A stretch of DNA of 64,000 nucleotides from Methanosarcina barkeri str. Wiesmoor (GCF_000969985.1 NZ_CP009526.1:4092001-4156000); one strand, 5' to 3'. Counted from the first letter of the stretch, positions 27,957 through 37,428 are shown. The notes: generated by a model from the sequence alone, not told the origin. Program-made: numbers and translations.

Positions 27957-30191
27957 TTAGTCTCTCCTTTTTACAAAATACTGACAAAGAATTATTCCGA
28001 AAACTCCTGCAAGCACCTCGAAACCAGAAGCTTTTGTGGAAGTTTCTATTCCAGTTTTTTCCTCAGGAAGATTACTATTGTTAATATCTTTTAAATCATT
28101 AGCCTTGCTCTCGAGAAGAGGAGCAGAGGATGTAGAAGATGCAGACTCATTAGAGAGAGACTCATTAGAAAGATTTTCAGAATTATTGACACCTGAAATA
28201 GCTGTATCCTCTACAGTAACGTCGGTTGCCGGATAGATAACATACCCTTCAGAAGAAGTGCTTCCCTTTCCTTCATCTGAGGTCTGGAAATACCAGGAAT
28301 CGGTAAAGTAGTTCTTTTTATCTTTGTCAAGGTTCAAAGTGATAGAATTTGAATTCGCAAGGACAATTTCGTTTTCAGAAGCTGTTTTTACCTCAAAACC
28401 CTGATATTCGTCCCCATTTTCAATGACCATCACGTTATCTTTATCGATGAGCCAGGTATACTTGAAGACTGCAAAGGAATCAGTAGCACTCGTGAAGACC
28501 TTATCTACATAGGTTACAAAGTAAAGCTGGTCTTTCTTATCGCCGAAATCCGCAGTTGCAGTAAAGGTTTTATCAGCGACATTTCCACTTGTGTTTACAA
28601 TTCCGGACTCAATTTCTTCCCCGTTTTTATCTAGTGAAAACCAGACCTTTTCGCCATCAACGTCAACCTGGTTAACTACTAGAGAGTAATTGCTCCCGAG
28701 ATCCCAGGAATCTCCGGCCTTTAAGGTTTTTTTATCGCTGGAAGGTTGAGAAATTACAAGTTTTGCAAGCCGGGTGGAGTCGTTTCCAACGGCAACATAC
28801 GATTTTCCAAACCAGGGAAGCTGATAGTAGAACATCCCACCAAGCTCATTAGGAGTTGTACTGGCGTCAAGTTCAAGGTCGGAAACAACTCCATATTTGG
28901 AGGAAAGCGGGCGGGTAGTATACACAAGTTCTCCTTCACCTATCACATGATTTCCGGGATGGCCTTTGCCAAGTTCATTCTGGCCATCTTTTTCGACATA
29001 TTGAAGGCGTTCACCCCACCAGTTTTCAGAAGCTACAAAACTCTTGTGCTTGTTTACAGGATAGGAAAAGCCGCCAAAAGTGGTAGCATTCCAGTAGAAC
29101 CCATCGGAAGAAGTCTCGTTAGTGTCGAATGGCAAACCTCTCAAGGTATAATTTCCAGGGATGTTAAGCTCTTTTGCCAGATAGATAACATATCCTTCAG
29201 GAGAAGTGCTTCCCTTTCCTTCATCTGAGGTCTGGAAATACCAGGAATCGGTAAAGTAGTTCTTATTATCTTTGTCAAGGTTCAAAGTGATAGAATTTGA
29301 ATTCGTAAGGACAATTTCGTTTTCAGAAGCTTCTTTTACCTCAAAATCCTGATATTCGTCCCCATTCTCAATGATCATCATGTTATCTTTATCGATGAGC
29401 CAGGTATACTTGAAGACTGCAAAGGAATCAGTAGCACTCGTGAAGACCTTATCTACATAGGTTACAAAGTAAAGCTGGTCTTTCTTATCGCCGAAATCCG
29501 CAGTTGCAGTAAAGGTTTTATCAGCGACATTTCCACTTGTGTTTACAATTCCGGACTCAATTTCTTCCCCGTTTTTATCTAGTGAAAACCAGACCTTTTC
29601 GCCATCAACGTCAACCTGGTTAACTACCAGAGAGTAATTGCTCCCGAGATCCCAGGAATCTCCGGCCTTTAAGGTTTTCTTACCGCTGGAAGGCTGAGAA
29701 ATTACAAGTTTTGCAAGCCTGGTGGTGTCGTTTCCAACAGCAACATACGGTTTTCCAAACCAGGGAAGCTGATAGTAGAACATCCCACCAAGCTCATTAG
29801 GAGTTGTACCGGCGTCAAGTTCAAGGTCGGAAACAACTCCATATTTGGAGGAAAGCGGGCGGGTAGTATACACAAGTTCTCCTTCACCTATCACATGATT
29901 TCCGGGATGGCCTTTGCCAAGTTCATTCTGGCCGTCTTTTTCGACATATTGAAGGCGTTCACCCCACCAGTTTTCAGAAGTTACAAAACTCTTGTGCTTG
30001 TTTACAGGATAGAAAAAACCGCCAAAAGTGGTCGCATTCCAGCAGAATCCATCGGATAAAGTTTCGTTTGTGTCGAAAGGCAAACCAGAAATAGCTGGAG
30101 CTGGAGCTGCAAAACCCGGAGGAACGATCAACAAACAAACTGTAAGCGAAGCAAGCAAGTAAATTAAAATCCTTTGAATATATGGTCTCAT
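27957..30191 (-). CDS. S-layer glycoprotein with two near-identical S-layer duplication domains
   Basis: A 744-residue exported protein: signal peptide (LIYLLASLTVCLLIVPPGFA), two copies of the Methanosarcina S-layer domain (DUF1608/S_layer_C type) of about 316 residues each, a Ser/Asn-rich stalk and a C-terminal hydrophobic anchor ending FVKRRD. Each copy starts near LPFDTNETxSDGFxWNATTFGGF and ends near WYFQTSDEGKGST. The tandem-domain layout is that of the main Methanosarcina S-layer protein. Several N-x-S/T sequons are present. Whether it is the main sheath protein or a paralogue cannot be said. It is monocistronic. Confidence 0.92.
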   Translation of the reverse strand: MRPYIQRILIYLLASLTVCLLIVPPGFAAPAPAISGLPFDTNETLSDGFCWNATTFGGFFYPVNKHKSFVTSENWWGERLQYVEKDGQNELGKGHPGNHVIGEGELVYTTRPLSSKYGVVSDLELDAGTTPNELGGMFYYQLPWFGKPYVAVGNDTTRLAKLVISQPSSGKKTLKAGDSWDLGSNYSLVVNQVDVDGEKVWFSLDKNGEEIESGIVNTSGNVADKTFTATADFGDKKDQLYFVTYVDKVFTSATDSFAVFKYTWLIDKDNMMIIENGDEYQDFEVKEASENEIVLTNSNSITLNLDKDNKNYFTDSWYFQTSDEGKGSTSPEGYVIYLAKELNIPGNYTLRGLPFDTNETSSDGFYWNATTFGGFSYPVNKHKSFVASENWWGERLQYVEKDGQNELGKGHPGNHVIGEGELVYTTRPLSSKYGVVSDLELDASTTPNELGGMFYYQLPWFGKSYVAVGNDSTRLAKLVISQPSSDKKTLKAGDSWDLGSNYSLVVNQVDVDGEKVWFSLDKNGEEIESGIVNTSGNVADKTFTATADFGDKKDQLYFVTYVDKVFTSATDSFAVFKYTWLIDKDNVMVIENGDEYQGFEVKTASENEIVLANSNSITLNLDKDKKNYFTDSWYFQTSDEGKGSTSSEGYVIYPATDVTVEDTAISGVNNSENLSNESLSNESASSTSSAPLLESKANDLKDINNSNLPEEKTGIETSTKASGFEVLAGVFGIILCQYFVKRRD
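28217..30094 (-). repeat. 948-bp direct duplication inside the S-layer gene
   Basis: The two S-layer domains are direct repeats with a period of exactly 948 bases. Base differences are few: for example the shadow frames at 28754-28939 and 29702-29887 differ at one residue in 61. This points to recent duplication or ongoing gene conversion between the halves. Confidence 0.88.
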
Positions 30192-31224
30192 AAGAAATTA
30201 TCACTCTTTTTTATTTGTTAGCATATAGTTAAGTATAATAATATTTAGACATAATAATATTTAAGCACAATAAGTAAAATAATTTCAGCAATAGTGATAT
30301 TTATTATATGAAAAGTAACAACAAATAAATCTAAGTAGTTAATAAATTTTACTAAATTAATTCATTCCGAAACTCTAAATTGATGTCGAAACTCTAAATT
30401 GATGTTTCGGAGTCTTAACTGCAGCTTTCACTCGGCAATGAGGCCTGTAAACTATCAATTGAGTTTCTTGTCATGGAACGTAATTCTAAAACTTTTATTT
30501 AGGGTTAATGGAACTTTTATTTCTGGAAATTCTTTCATAATCGTCACTCTCATATTTGATAGTTCATAGCGTAGAACTTGTAAATACACAAATTTAGTTG
30601 TGTTCAACTTTATTTTATAATAAAACAAATTTAATTGTTTTAAAATAATGACCAAACGCATATAAAAAAGTTTGTATTCCAACTATCGCGTAATTTATAT
30701 TAATTTATTTAAAACAATTTTATTTGAATTACCTCCATTATACTGTGATGATAAATTATATTTTTAATAGTTCAAAATAAAAAATATTTTACCTTATTCT
30801 TAAGAAAAAATCTGATTCTGGGATGGACTCTGAGATTGACTTCGTAGGAATAACCTTCAAATTTTCCTCAAATTTTTCATAAATTTCGTTAGAAGTTCAA
30901 AGATGAAACTCTCAAACAAAAATTAGTGAGAAATTTGTTTTGAAAGCTTTATCTCTGCCGTTTTATTCATCAATCGACTTTCCTCTACTCTGAACCGATT
31001 GATCAGCTTTAAAGGAAAACGGAATCCTATTTCCTAGAAGATATATAAATATATATGTATTTAAGATTTTCTCAAGACTATGAAGGCTGGACATTTTGTG
31101 GATTCAACAGTAGTTGGAAAAATTTCGTAACCTTCATAGGTTTGACAGAACCAATGAGAGCACTGGGTCAGAAAGAATGTAATAATGAAAATTAGATAGT
31201 TCGTCTGTAGTTCATCTGATTAGA
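30192..31224. other. Long A+T-rich gap, no gene seen
   Basis: About 1 kb without a credible gene. It has a 19-bp direct repeat (cgaaactctaaattgatgt, 30368-30406), repeats of ataataatatttaa near 30235-30265 upstream of the S-layer gene, and a small minus-strand frame at 30455-30682 that lacks a ribosome binding site and resembles nothing I know. A TATA-like ATATATAAATATATATG occurs at about 31040. Confidence 0.5.
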
Positions 31225-31320
31225 TCAGCCCCTCACCTTGAAATGGAGCAGAGCTGCAACCCTTTTAAAAAAAGGATTGACCGAAAATCAGCCTCTCACC
31301 TTGAAACGGAGCAGAGCTGC
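31225..31320. repeat. Duplicated 3' end of pelA flanking a dispersed-repeat unit
   Basis: The 33 bases 31288-31320, encoding the last ten codons and stop of pelA, are repeated at 31225-31257 with two mismatches. Between the copies is a 30-bp unit of the aacccttttaaaaaaagg dispersed repeat. The arrangement looks like a target duplication made when the repeat was inserted or amplified. Confidence 0.88.
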
Positions 31321-32340
31321 GATTCCTCCCAATTTATGAAGCTTTTCTCCAGGCTCAAAGGCTGTGCTGAAAACAACAACCTTTCCCTGAGCTTGTTCGA
31401 CTTCCCTGAGGAGCTTATCGATATCCTCGCCTTTTTCCCTGCCTTCCCGAAGGGTTTCGTCGGCAACAAGCAGGGTTTCAACAGCCCCAAAATTGAGAGC
31501 ATTCTTAACATCGCCAAGGCCGTAGGCAGCTTTGCCATCCATTGAAATCTCACGGATAAGGTCTTCCATAAGGGCGGATTCGCGAGCTATACGTGATTCC
31601 TGCATGATGCGGTCAACTGCCCCTCTACGCAGAACTTCCTGAAAGCCGGACATTCCTATCATGGAGGTATCTTCGATAAGGGCTTTTGAAGCCATAGCCG
31701 GTTCGGTTTCCTGGAAATATTTAATAAAATCTTCTTTAGTAAACCCGGGCCCGGCAATAACTATGGACGCTTCTTCAGGAACTGCGTGCCTTAGCTGTTC
31801 TACAACCTCCCTGAAAAACTCGTTCCTCAAGCCAGTTTCTCGCTTTCCAGAGGACTGCCGAATATGAGAATAGATCTCTATTCCGTAGTGATGCACAAAA
31901 CCAATATCAGCATCGCCCTCCTCTATTGCAACCATAACAACTTTCGGGCGCTTCGAAGCTTCTTCAGCATCCTTGATTCTCTGGAGCTGGTCGTTCTTCC
32001 AGTGTTCCTTGATGACAGAAAGATTGGTTCCAATCTCGATATTGAGAGTATGATAGGAGCCCACATCCATCCCACGTTCTATCATCCCATGTAACCGCAG
32101 ACGATTCGCAAACTTGTGAAACTCGAGATCGTCAACCCTGATTCCGAGCCTGACCTTTACTTTCTCAACTTTTTCTGGACGGATTTTGTCACTTGCCGAA
32201 TCGGCTTTCCTTTTGGTAACCGAAAAAACCAGATCCCCTTTTTCGATTATATACTTAAGGTGCCAGAGGTCATCAAGGGTTTCGGCTGTTACTGCAATTT
32301 CCCCTTCCCTTCCCTTAAGGGAACGATTTGTAACTCTCAT
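31288..32340 (-). CDS. pelA: Pelota (aPelota / Dom34), ribosome rescue factor
   Basis: A 350-residue archaeal pelota: an N-terminal Sm-like domain (MRVTNRSLKGREGEIAVTAE, DDLWHLKYIIEKGDLV), a middle eRF1-like domain and a C-terminal eRF1_3-type domain (VETLLVADE, GGIAALLRFKVRG). It binds stalled ribosomes with aEF1-alpha and splits them together with ABCE1. The ATG overlaps the stop of rqcH by four bases (ATGA), so the two rescue factors are translationally coupled. Length is normal for the family. Confidence 0.96.
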   Translation of the reverse strand: MRVTNRSLKGREGEIAVTAETLDDLWHLKYIIEKGDLVFSVTKRKADSASDKIRPEKVEKVKVRLGIRVDDLEFHKFANRLRLHGMIERGMDVGSYHTLNIEIGTNLSVIKEHWKNDQLQRIKDAEEASKRPKVVMVAIEEGDADIGFVHHYGIEIYSHIRQSSGKRETGLRNEFFREVVEQLRHAVPEEASIVIAGPGFTKEDFIKYFQETEPAMASKALIEDTSMIGMSGFQEVLRRGAVDRIMQESRIARESALMEDLIREISMDGKAAYGLGDVKNALNFGAVETLLVADETLREGREKGEDIDKLLREVEQAQGKVVVFSTAFEPGEKLHKLGGIAALLRFKVRG

Positions 32341-34718
32341 GCCTTTTTACCTCCATGAAGTTCCATTTTCTCTTCCTTTCCATCCCCGGTTTTATTTTCT
32401 GGGATTTTTCCAGCGAGTTTTTCCTCGAATTCCTCTTTAGTTCCCTTTCCGAAGTTTTTTTCGAATTCCTTTTCAATTTCGTCCCCGTTATCTTCAAGTT
32501 CTGTCTCAACTTCCTGAGACTCATGTTCCTCGCCCTCACCCTTGATCTTTTCTCCCTTCCTTTTCGGCTTCTGACTCTTTAAGTCCGATTCTCCGGGTGG
32601 GACCATCATAGCGATCTGGTCAGGAGAAGCAATCTGCTTTACGAAGCGGGGATCGTTGAGTTCGTCGGCATAAATCCTGTAGATCTTTTTAGAGATATCA
32701 TTCTGGTTAAAAGCCCCGGGGACGACTTCGAGGATATAATCCCCATGTTTCCGGACAGCAGAAACAGGCCCACCTATAACCCTTGTCTCGCCTTTGAGTT
32801 CAAGCCCAACTGCAACGCCGAGAGGAATATCCTTAAAGTAATTGCGTTCCCCACGGATGATAAAAGCTCCTTTTTTCACATATTCTCCTGATTCTGGAGT
32901 TTTGCTGACCTGCTCGGCTTTAACCCAGTAGCAGTCCCCACTGAAATGCCCTGCTTTCCAGAGACTGGAATAAGAAACAGCAAACTGTGCCGCTTCCTGC
33001 AAAGTAGATTCAGGAACCTCTTCTCCGCCGGTCTTGATAACTGTGAGAGGAGCCCCTGGTGTTTGAGTATGGAAGACAAGGTCTCTCTTTTCCAGGTATT
33101 TCTTAAATATCTCCTCATTGGTGTCTGCATCCCTACCTCCCACAATAAAAAAGCCGTCTGAGGACACGAACCACCTGAACCTGTCATACCAGTGTTTTTT
33201 CCTGGACGCCCGGAGCTTTCTTCCTGCCTTTGCAACCTTTGCCACGGCCTTTTTCTCCATAGCCTTCCTGGTATCTTCGATAGCTTTGAGAGCTCCGTCT
33301 TTTTTCTTGTTAAATTTCTTGACCTTTTCATAGTATTCCTGAGCATTCTGTGGCACTGTTTTGCGGATGTCAAGACTAATACTCTTTCCGTCAAAATTCA
33401 CAGTTACAGTCCCTGTCCTTGGGTCAATATTTGTGATTTTCTGCGCGGCAGGCACGGTCTTTTTAGCCTGCTTCAGAATGGAGCGGATCTCGTCCCAGGA
33501 ATATCCCGTTGACCTTGCTCCATTGAGCACGGAAAGGAGCTCTTCGATACCCTGGTAGTTTGCATAGACTGTCTCAGCAAGGGTATTATTTTTCTCGATT
33601 TCTTTTTCAAACTTTTTAAGACTCCCTTCCTGTTGAAGAAGCCGCCGTTCATAAACGCCAAGTGTTTTCTCCTTTTTCTTAGCTGCTTTTACCTCTTCGA
33701 TCTGTTCAAGTGCCTTTTTCCCAAAAAATTCATCAAGTGCCGTGTTAAAAGAATCAAAATACTCTTTTTCAAATCCGGAATAGCGAGTAAGATCAAAAGG
33801 AAGTACATCAAAAGTTTCCAGCTTTCCTTTGATTTCCTTTTTCACATGCTGAGGCCTGAGATTAGGAGCCTCGCCTTCAACCCCAACTTCGGGTTTAATT
33901 TTGGTTTCGGGTTTAATCTCGGTTTCGGGTTTAATCTCGGTTTTTGGCTTAGACTCGATATCGGATTTAGGTTCAGTCTCGATTTCGGCTTCTGTGAGAC
34001 CTTTCTCTCCGGCTCCTGTCATCAAAAGCGGAGAAAAGAGATCGTGCATTGCATTGCAGATCATGGAGGCGTCTTCTTCAGTTGCTTCCTTTGAAGGCTT
34101 TGATTTGTCAATTCCTGCCCTGGCACAGACTTCTTCTGCCAAAACTCCACCCAGATTGAACCTTGTGGCAACCGTCCTGACGATATCAGAGGTTGACCTG
34201 GAAAACTCCTTCATAAGGTCAGAATCCTTTACCTTGAGAGGACTTATCTGTGCCTCAGGCAGTTCGTAAATTTCTCCACTCCTAAGCCGCCTATCCTTCA
34301 TTGTTACAGGATTCATAGGCAGAATAATCCTGTTTTCCGAATCGACAATAAGTATGTTCCCAGGGGCGAAAAGCTCCACAATAAGATTACTGTGGACTCC
34401 AGCTCTCTCAATTCCAATTTTCACGATCCTGTCAAAGTCGTGCTGCTCAACAGATACAATCCTGCCTCCCATCAGGTATTTTCTAAGCAGCATCGGAAAA
34501 GCCTGGGGAAGCGTCGGGCTTGCCCTGAGGTATTTGCTAAGATGAATGCGCTTCCCGGCCTCAATAACCAGGTTGTCCCTGCCCTGGTGAAAAACGTAAA
34601 GATTGATGCGAATTTCCTCGTTTGCGGGCTGATAGATCTTCCCGATCTTCGCATCAATTATGGATTTTGGACCTGCTGACAGCTCGGCAACAACTGCAGC
34701 AACGTCGGCGCTTGACAT
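32337..34718 (-). CDS. rqcH: RqcH / NEMF family ribosome quality-control protein (NFACT domains)
   Basis: About 793 residues. The N-terminal NFACT-N domain (SSADVAAVVAELSAGPKSIIDAKIGKIYQ) is followed by helix-hairpin and coiled-coil regions. The NFACT-R domain HWYDRFRWFVSSDGFFIVGGRDADTNE and FHTQTPGAPLTVI comes next, then NFACT-C and a charged tail. RqcH binds split large subunits with peptidyl-tRNA and adds C-terminal tails in bacteria; the archaeal protein is thought to act likewise. A Glu/Lys/Pro linker with repeats of KPETEI occurs at about residues 250-280. I choose the ATG at 34718, because a TATA box lies about 23 bases upstream; the ATG at 34730 would be too close to it. Confidence 0.92.
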   Translation of the reverse strand: MSSADVAAVVAELSAGPKSIIDAKIGKIYQPANEEIRINLYVFHQGRDNLVIEAGKRIHLSKYLRASPTLPQAFPMLLRKYLMGGRIVSVEQHDFDRIVKIGIERAGVHSNLIVELFAPGNILIVDSENRIILPMNPVTMKDRRLRSGEIYELPEAQISPLKVKDSDLMKEFSRSTSDIVRTVATRFNLGGVLAEEVCARAGIDKSKPSKEATEEDASMICNAMHDLFSPLLMTGAGEKGLTEAEIETEPKSDIESKPKTEIKPETEIKPETKIKPEVGVEGEAPNLRPQHVKKEIKGKLETFDVLPFDLTRYSGFEKEYFDSFNTALDEFFGKKALEQIEEVKAAKKKEKTLGVYERRLLQQEGSLKKFEKEIEKNNTLAETVYANYQGIEELLSVLNGARSTGYSWDEIRSILKQAKKTVPAAQKITNIDPRTGTVTVNFDGKSISLDIRKTVPQNAQEYYEKVKKFNKKKDGALKAIEDTRKAMEKKAVAKVAKAGRKLRASRKKHWYDRFRWFVSSDGFFIVGGRDADTNEEIFKKYLEKRDLVFHTQTPGAPLTVIKTGGEEVPESTLQEAAQFAVSYSSLWKAGHFSGDCYWVKAEQVSKTPESGEYVKKGAFIIRGERNYFKDIPLGVAVGLELKGETRVIGGPVSAVRKHGDYILEVVPGAFNQNDISKKIYRIYADELNDPRFVKQIASPDQIAMMVPPGESDLKSQKPKRKGEKIKGEGEEHESQEVETELEDNGDEIEKEFEKNFGKGTKEEFEEKLAGKIPENKTGDGKEEKMELHGGKKA

Positions 34719-34736
34719 ATCCTGCTTCATGAAGTT

Positions 34737-34746
34737 GATATAATAG
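34737..34746 (-). promoter_or_regulatory. TATA box of rqcH-pelA
   Basis: CTATTATATC on the minus strand, centred about 23 bases before the ATG at 34718. No ribosome binding site precedes that ATG. Both facts suggest a leaderless message starting at the second possible start codon. Confidence 0.4.
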
Positions 34747-34903
34747 AGGCTTTTGGTATAAGCATTACTGAAGAATTTAGTGAAATTAGATATAAAGTGA
34801 AGTGGTTCATCGCTCAGGCTCGGCGGCTTCGCACGCTTCGAGCCTTCGGGCTTCGTCGGAATAATTTTTCTATACTCAATGTAAGTGGCAAAGTAGAAAG
34901 TAG

Positions 34904-36667
34904 TTACAGTTTCCTCAGAAGACGGAAGCCAACGTCGTTGAAACGGTCGGCGGAACCGCTCCAGTGGCGGGACGCCGACCGGCAGCCCCTAGCACTGTCT
35001 TCACAGCTGCCGCCCCGAATCTTACGGCCGGAACCATCTCCATCTTCCCAGGCACTGCCATCGGAAGGAGCACCCTCGTATTTATTATGCCATCTGTCCT
35101 GAACCCATTCCGAGACATTCCCATGCATATCATACAAACCCCATTGATTAGGTTTTTTCTGACCAACTGGATGAGTTTTAGAACCTGAATTTTTATCGTA
35201 CCACGCATATTCATTAAGCTTTGACTCATCGTCACCAAAAGAATACCTTGTTTGTGTGCTGGCCCAGCAGGCGTATTCCCATTCAGCTTCTGATGGTAGA
35301 CGATATTTATCAGCGCCTTCTTTTTCATTCAGTACTTTAACAAATTTTTGAATCTTTTCCCAAGAAACATTTTCTACAGGCAAATCATCACCTTTGAATT
35401 TGGAGGGATTGGTACCCATAGCCTTTTTCCATTGTCTCTGAGTGACCGGATATTTGCCCATATAAAAAGGATTGTTAATTGTCACTTTATGGACAGGACC
35501 TTCTTGATCATACCTTCCCTTTTCATCAGAAGGAGACCCCATCATAAATTCTCCGGCTGGGATCAGCACAAATTCCATACCTGTATAAGGGCTGGTGAAG
35601 GTTTTGGGAATATAAGGTTCTTCAGAGTTCACAAGAGGCTCTTTATTTTCACTTATTAAAACAGCAGTATTTGATCTATCAATTTTGTTCATATTTCGAG
35701 AGCTTTCAGAACTTGTACTTATTCCCTTAAGATGCTGTACTGCATCACTATAATTATCAGGTTGAAGCTCACTTTTCAATAGTGAATTAAGCAGACCGTA
35801 TATAGTTTCTTCAACCGACTCAAGAGAAGGAGGAACATCATAGGCTTTTCTCAAGACTGTAAGGGATTCATTTAGTATGAGGGGATGAAGTGTTCTAACA
35901 TATTCATTTAGAAGTTTACTTTTCTTTGAATTGTATTCATTTTCCCTTATCTTTTGAGGATTTGTGCCAATAAATATCGTCCCTTCTATGTTACCTTCCT
36001 TCTTTGGAGATTGGTACCCCTCAGATTTTGTCTTTTTAAAAGCGTAGTCATACAACTCTTCAATGGATATGTAACCATTGCCTTTATCAGCGTAACCTTT
36101 CTCCAGTCCTTCTATCAAATAATTAGTAAAAATTCCGTGCCCGAACTTCTCTTCTTCTCTTGCAGCAGGAGAACCTGTCAACCCGGTTGAAGTAAGAATA
36201 ATTGTTCCTGAACCGGAATGTTTTTTCAAGGCTTCAATCACATCAGAAGTATCCCTTTTTCCAGCAGCACCGCTGTAACAGCAATCAAGGACTATGATTA
36301 CAGATTTTCGAGAAGGATATCGCCTGCATTTGTTAATAAAATCAAAAGTTAATGAGGTTGCCAGTAAGGCGTCTTCTTCTGTATCGTTAAACAGGAGACA
36401 TAAATCATTTTCAAAGTCTTTTTTTCCATGTCCTGAAAAATAGATAAAAACAAGATTGCTGTCTACCTTTTTAAGAATCTTCTCGACTTCAACAAGAGCT
36501 TCTTTACTTGTTCGATCGATCAGATCAATAACTTCATCAAACCCACAAATATCTTTATTCAGCAGAACCTCCTTCATTGCGAGAGCATCAGCTACTGCAA
36601 ACCTCAATTTTTTATCGGAATTTGGATAATTATTTCCAATAACAAGCCCGACTCTTTTGCCAGTCAT
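34904..36667 (-). CDS. Caspase-like protease fused to FGE/sulfatase-modifying-factor domain
   Basis: A 587-residue two-domain protein. Residues 1-245 are a caspase-fold (peptidase C14) domain: it opens KRVGLVIGNNYPN, has the catalytic His in VFIYFSGHGKKD and the catalytic Cys in VIIVLDCCYSGAAG. A helical linker of about 100 residues follows. Residues 360-587 are an FGE-sulfatase/SUMF1-like domain (GMEFVLIPAGEFMMGS, KYRLPSEAEWEYACWAS, MHGNVSEWVQDRW, NDVGFRLLRKL). The start codon is placed at the ATG at 36667, close behind the stop of the EACC1-like gene. Caspases with FGE domains occur in bacterial and archaeal conflict systems, where proteolysis follows a trigger; that role is inferred here. 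Confidence 0.88.
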   Translation of the reverse strand: MTGKRVGLVIGNNYPNSDKKLRFAVADALAMKEVLLNKDICGFDEVIDLIDRTSKEALVEVEKILKKVDSNLVFIYFSGHGKKDFENDLCLLFNDTEEDALLATSLTFDFINKCRRYPSRKSVIIVLDCCYSGAAGKRDTSDVIEALKKHSGSGTIILTSTGLTGSPAAREEEKFGHGIFTNYLIEGLEKGYADKGNGYISIEELYDYAFKKTKSEGYQSPKKEGNIEGTIFIGTNPQKIRENEYNSKKSKLLNEYVRTLHPLILNESLTVLRKAYDVPPSLESVEETIYGLLNSLLKSELQPDNYSDAVQHLKGISTSSESSRNMNKIDRSNTAVLISENKEPLVNSEEPYIPKTFTSPYTGMEFVLIPAGEFMMGSPSDEKGRYDQEGPVHKVTINNPFYMGKYPVTQRQWKKAMGTNPSKFKGDDLPVENVSWEKIQKFVKVLNEKEGADKYRLPSEAEWEYACWASTQTRYSFGDDESKLNEYAWYDKNSGSKTHPVGQKKPNQWGLYDMHGNVSEWVQDRWHNKYEGAPSDGSAWEDGDGSGRKIRGGSCEDSARGCRSASRHWSGSADRFNDVGFRLLRKL

Positions 36668-36683
36668 GATGCTAACGCACAAT

Positions 36684-37127
36684 TTATTTATTGGAGTTCA
36701 TGAAACAACTCAGACCTTCAAAGACTGATAGCTGCGGGTTTTCTTCAAAAAATTGGGATAATTTTGTAAGGGGCAATTTTGAAATCTTAATCGTGCTTCC
36801 GTCAGGGCATTTTAGTTCAATTTTGGCAGTTGGCCTGTACTCTAGCCAGGTTTTCATTGCTTCAAGGATTATCTCTGCAAAGACCTTACCAGTTATGCCG
36901 AAAACTGCAAGTGTGCTGAAAATGGGTGTCAGATCAGCTTTATCTCCTTCAGAACAATCGGATTTTAAAGGTTCTATCCAGCCATCAGGTATATTCATGC
37001 AAATTGAACTATATAGCTGACAACACTGCTCCTGCCAATATTCCGAAAAAGTTTCAACGCCTTCAGACGTGAGTACGATAGAGAAATTAGATGTATCAAG
37101 AACTTGCTGTATTCTACCACCAGCTAT
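36684..37127 (-). CDS. EACC1-like small effector-associated protein, start codon uncertain
   Basis: The frame is open for 147 codons from 37127, but the only ATG is internal, at 36998 (104 residues, MNIPDGWIEPL). Upstream codons read like real coding sequence (QVLDTSNFSIVLTSEGV, TFSEYWQEQ). They are preceded by GGTGGTAGA and an ATA codon, as if ATG had become ATA. Features are a hydrophobic helix (PIFSTLAVFGITGKVFAEIIL), then KTWLEYRPTAKIELKCPDGS, TIKIS and a short C-terminal helix. This order resembles effector-associated constant component 1 proteins encoded beside proteases in conflict systems. That assignment is from pattern only. It is followed within 17 bases by the caspase-FGE gene. 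Confidence 0.6.
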   Translation of the reverse strand: MAGGRIQQVLDTSNFSIVLTSEGVETFSEYWQEQCCQLYSSICMNIPDGWIEPLKSDCSEGDKADLTPIFSTLAVFGITGKVFAEIILEAMKTWLEYRPTAKIELKCPDGSTIKISKLPLTKLSQFFEENPQLSVFEGLSCFMNSNK

Positions 37128-37259
37128 TCAACAATCTAAAACTGATATTTCCTTTAAGGAATATATGATTTAAGATTTTTGTTCAGTAAGAAATACAAGC
37201 TTGAAAAAAGCGAAATTTCTTTGAAAATTTTTTAGATAATTTGAAGTTCAAGCATTGAT

Positions 37260-37428
37260 TGTAAAAAAGAAGAAAGTCATAGTTTCCTTAAAAAAGAAAG
37301 TTATAATTCCATTAAGGAAGAAAGTCATAGTTTCCTTAAAAAAGAAAGTTATAATTCCATTAAGGAAGAAAGTCATAGTTTCCTTAAAAAGAAAGTTATA
37401 GTTCCATTAAAGAAGAAAGTTATAACTC
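37260..37428. repeat. Tandem repeat of about 56 bp between the FGE gene and the EACC1-like gene
   Basis: Units made of aaagaaagtcatagtttcct and aaaaaagaaagttataattc alternate and repeat about three times, ending inside the last codons of the FGE gene. A run of imperfect palindromes (tccttaaaaaa / ttaagga) is built in. The array separates the two island genes. Confidence 0.82.

Noticed and set aside
30455-30682. 75-codon minus-strand frame in the long gap
   Set aside because: No ribosome binding site, A+T-driven composition and no family resemblance.
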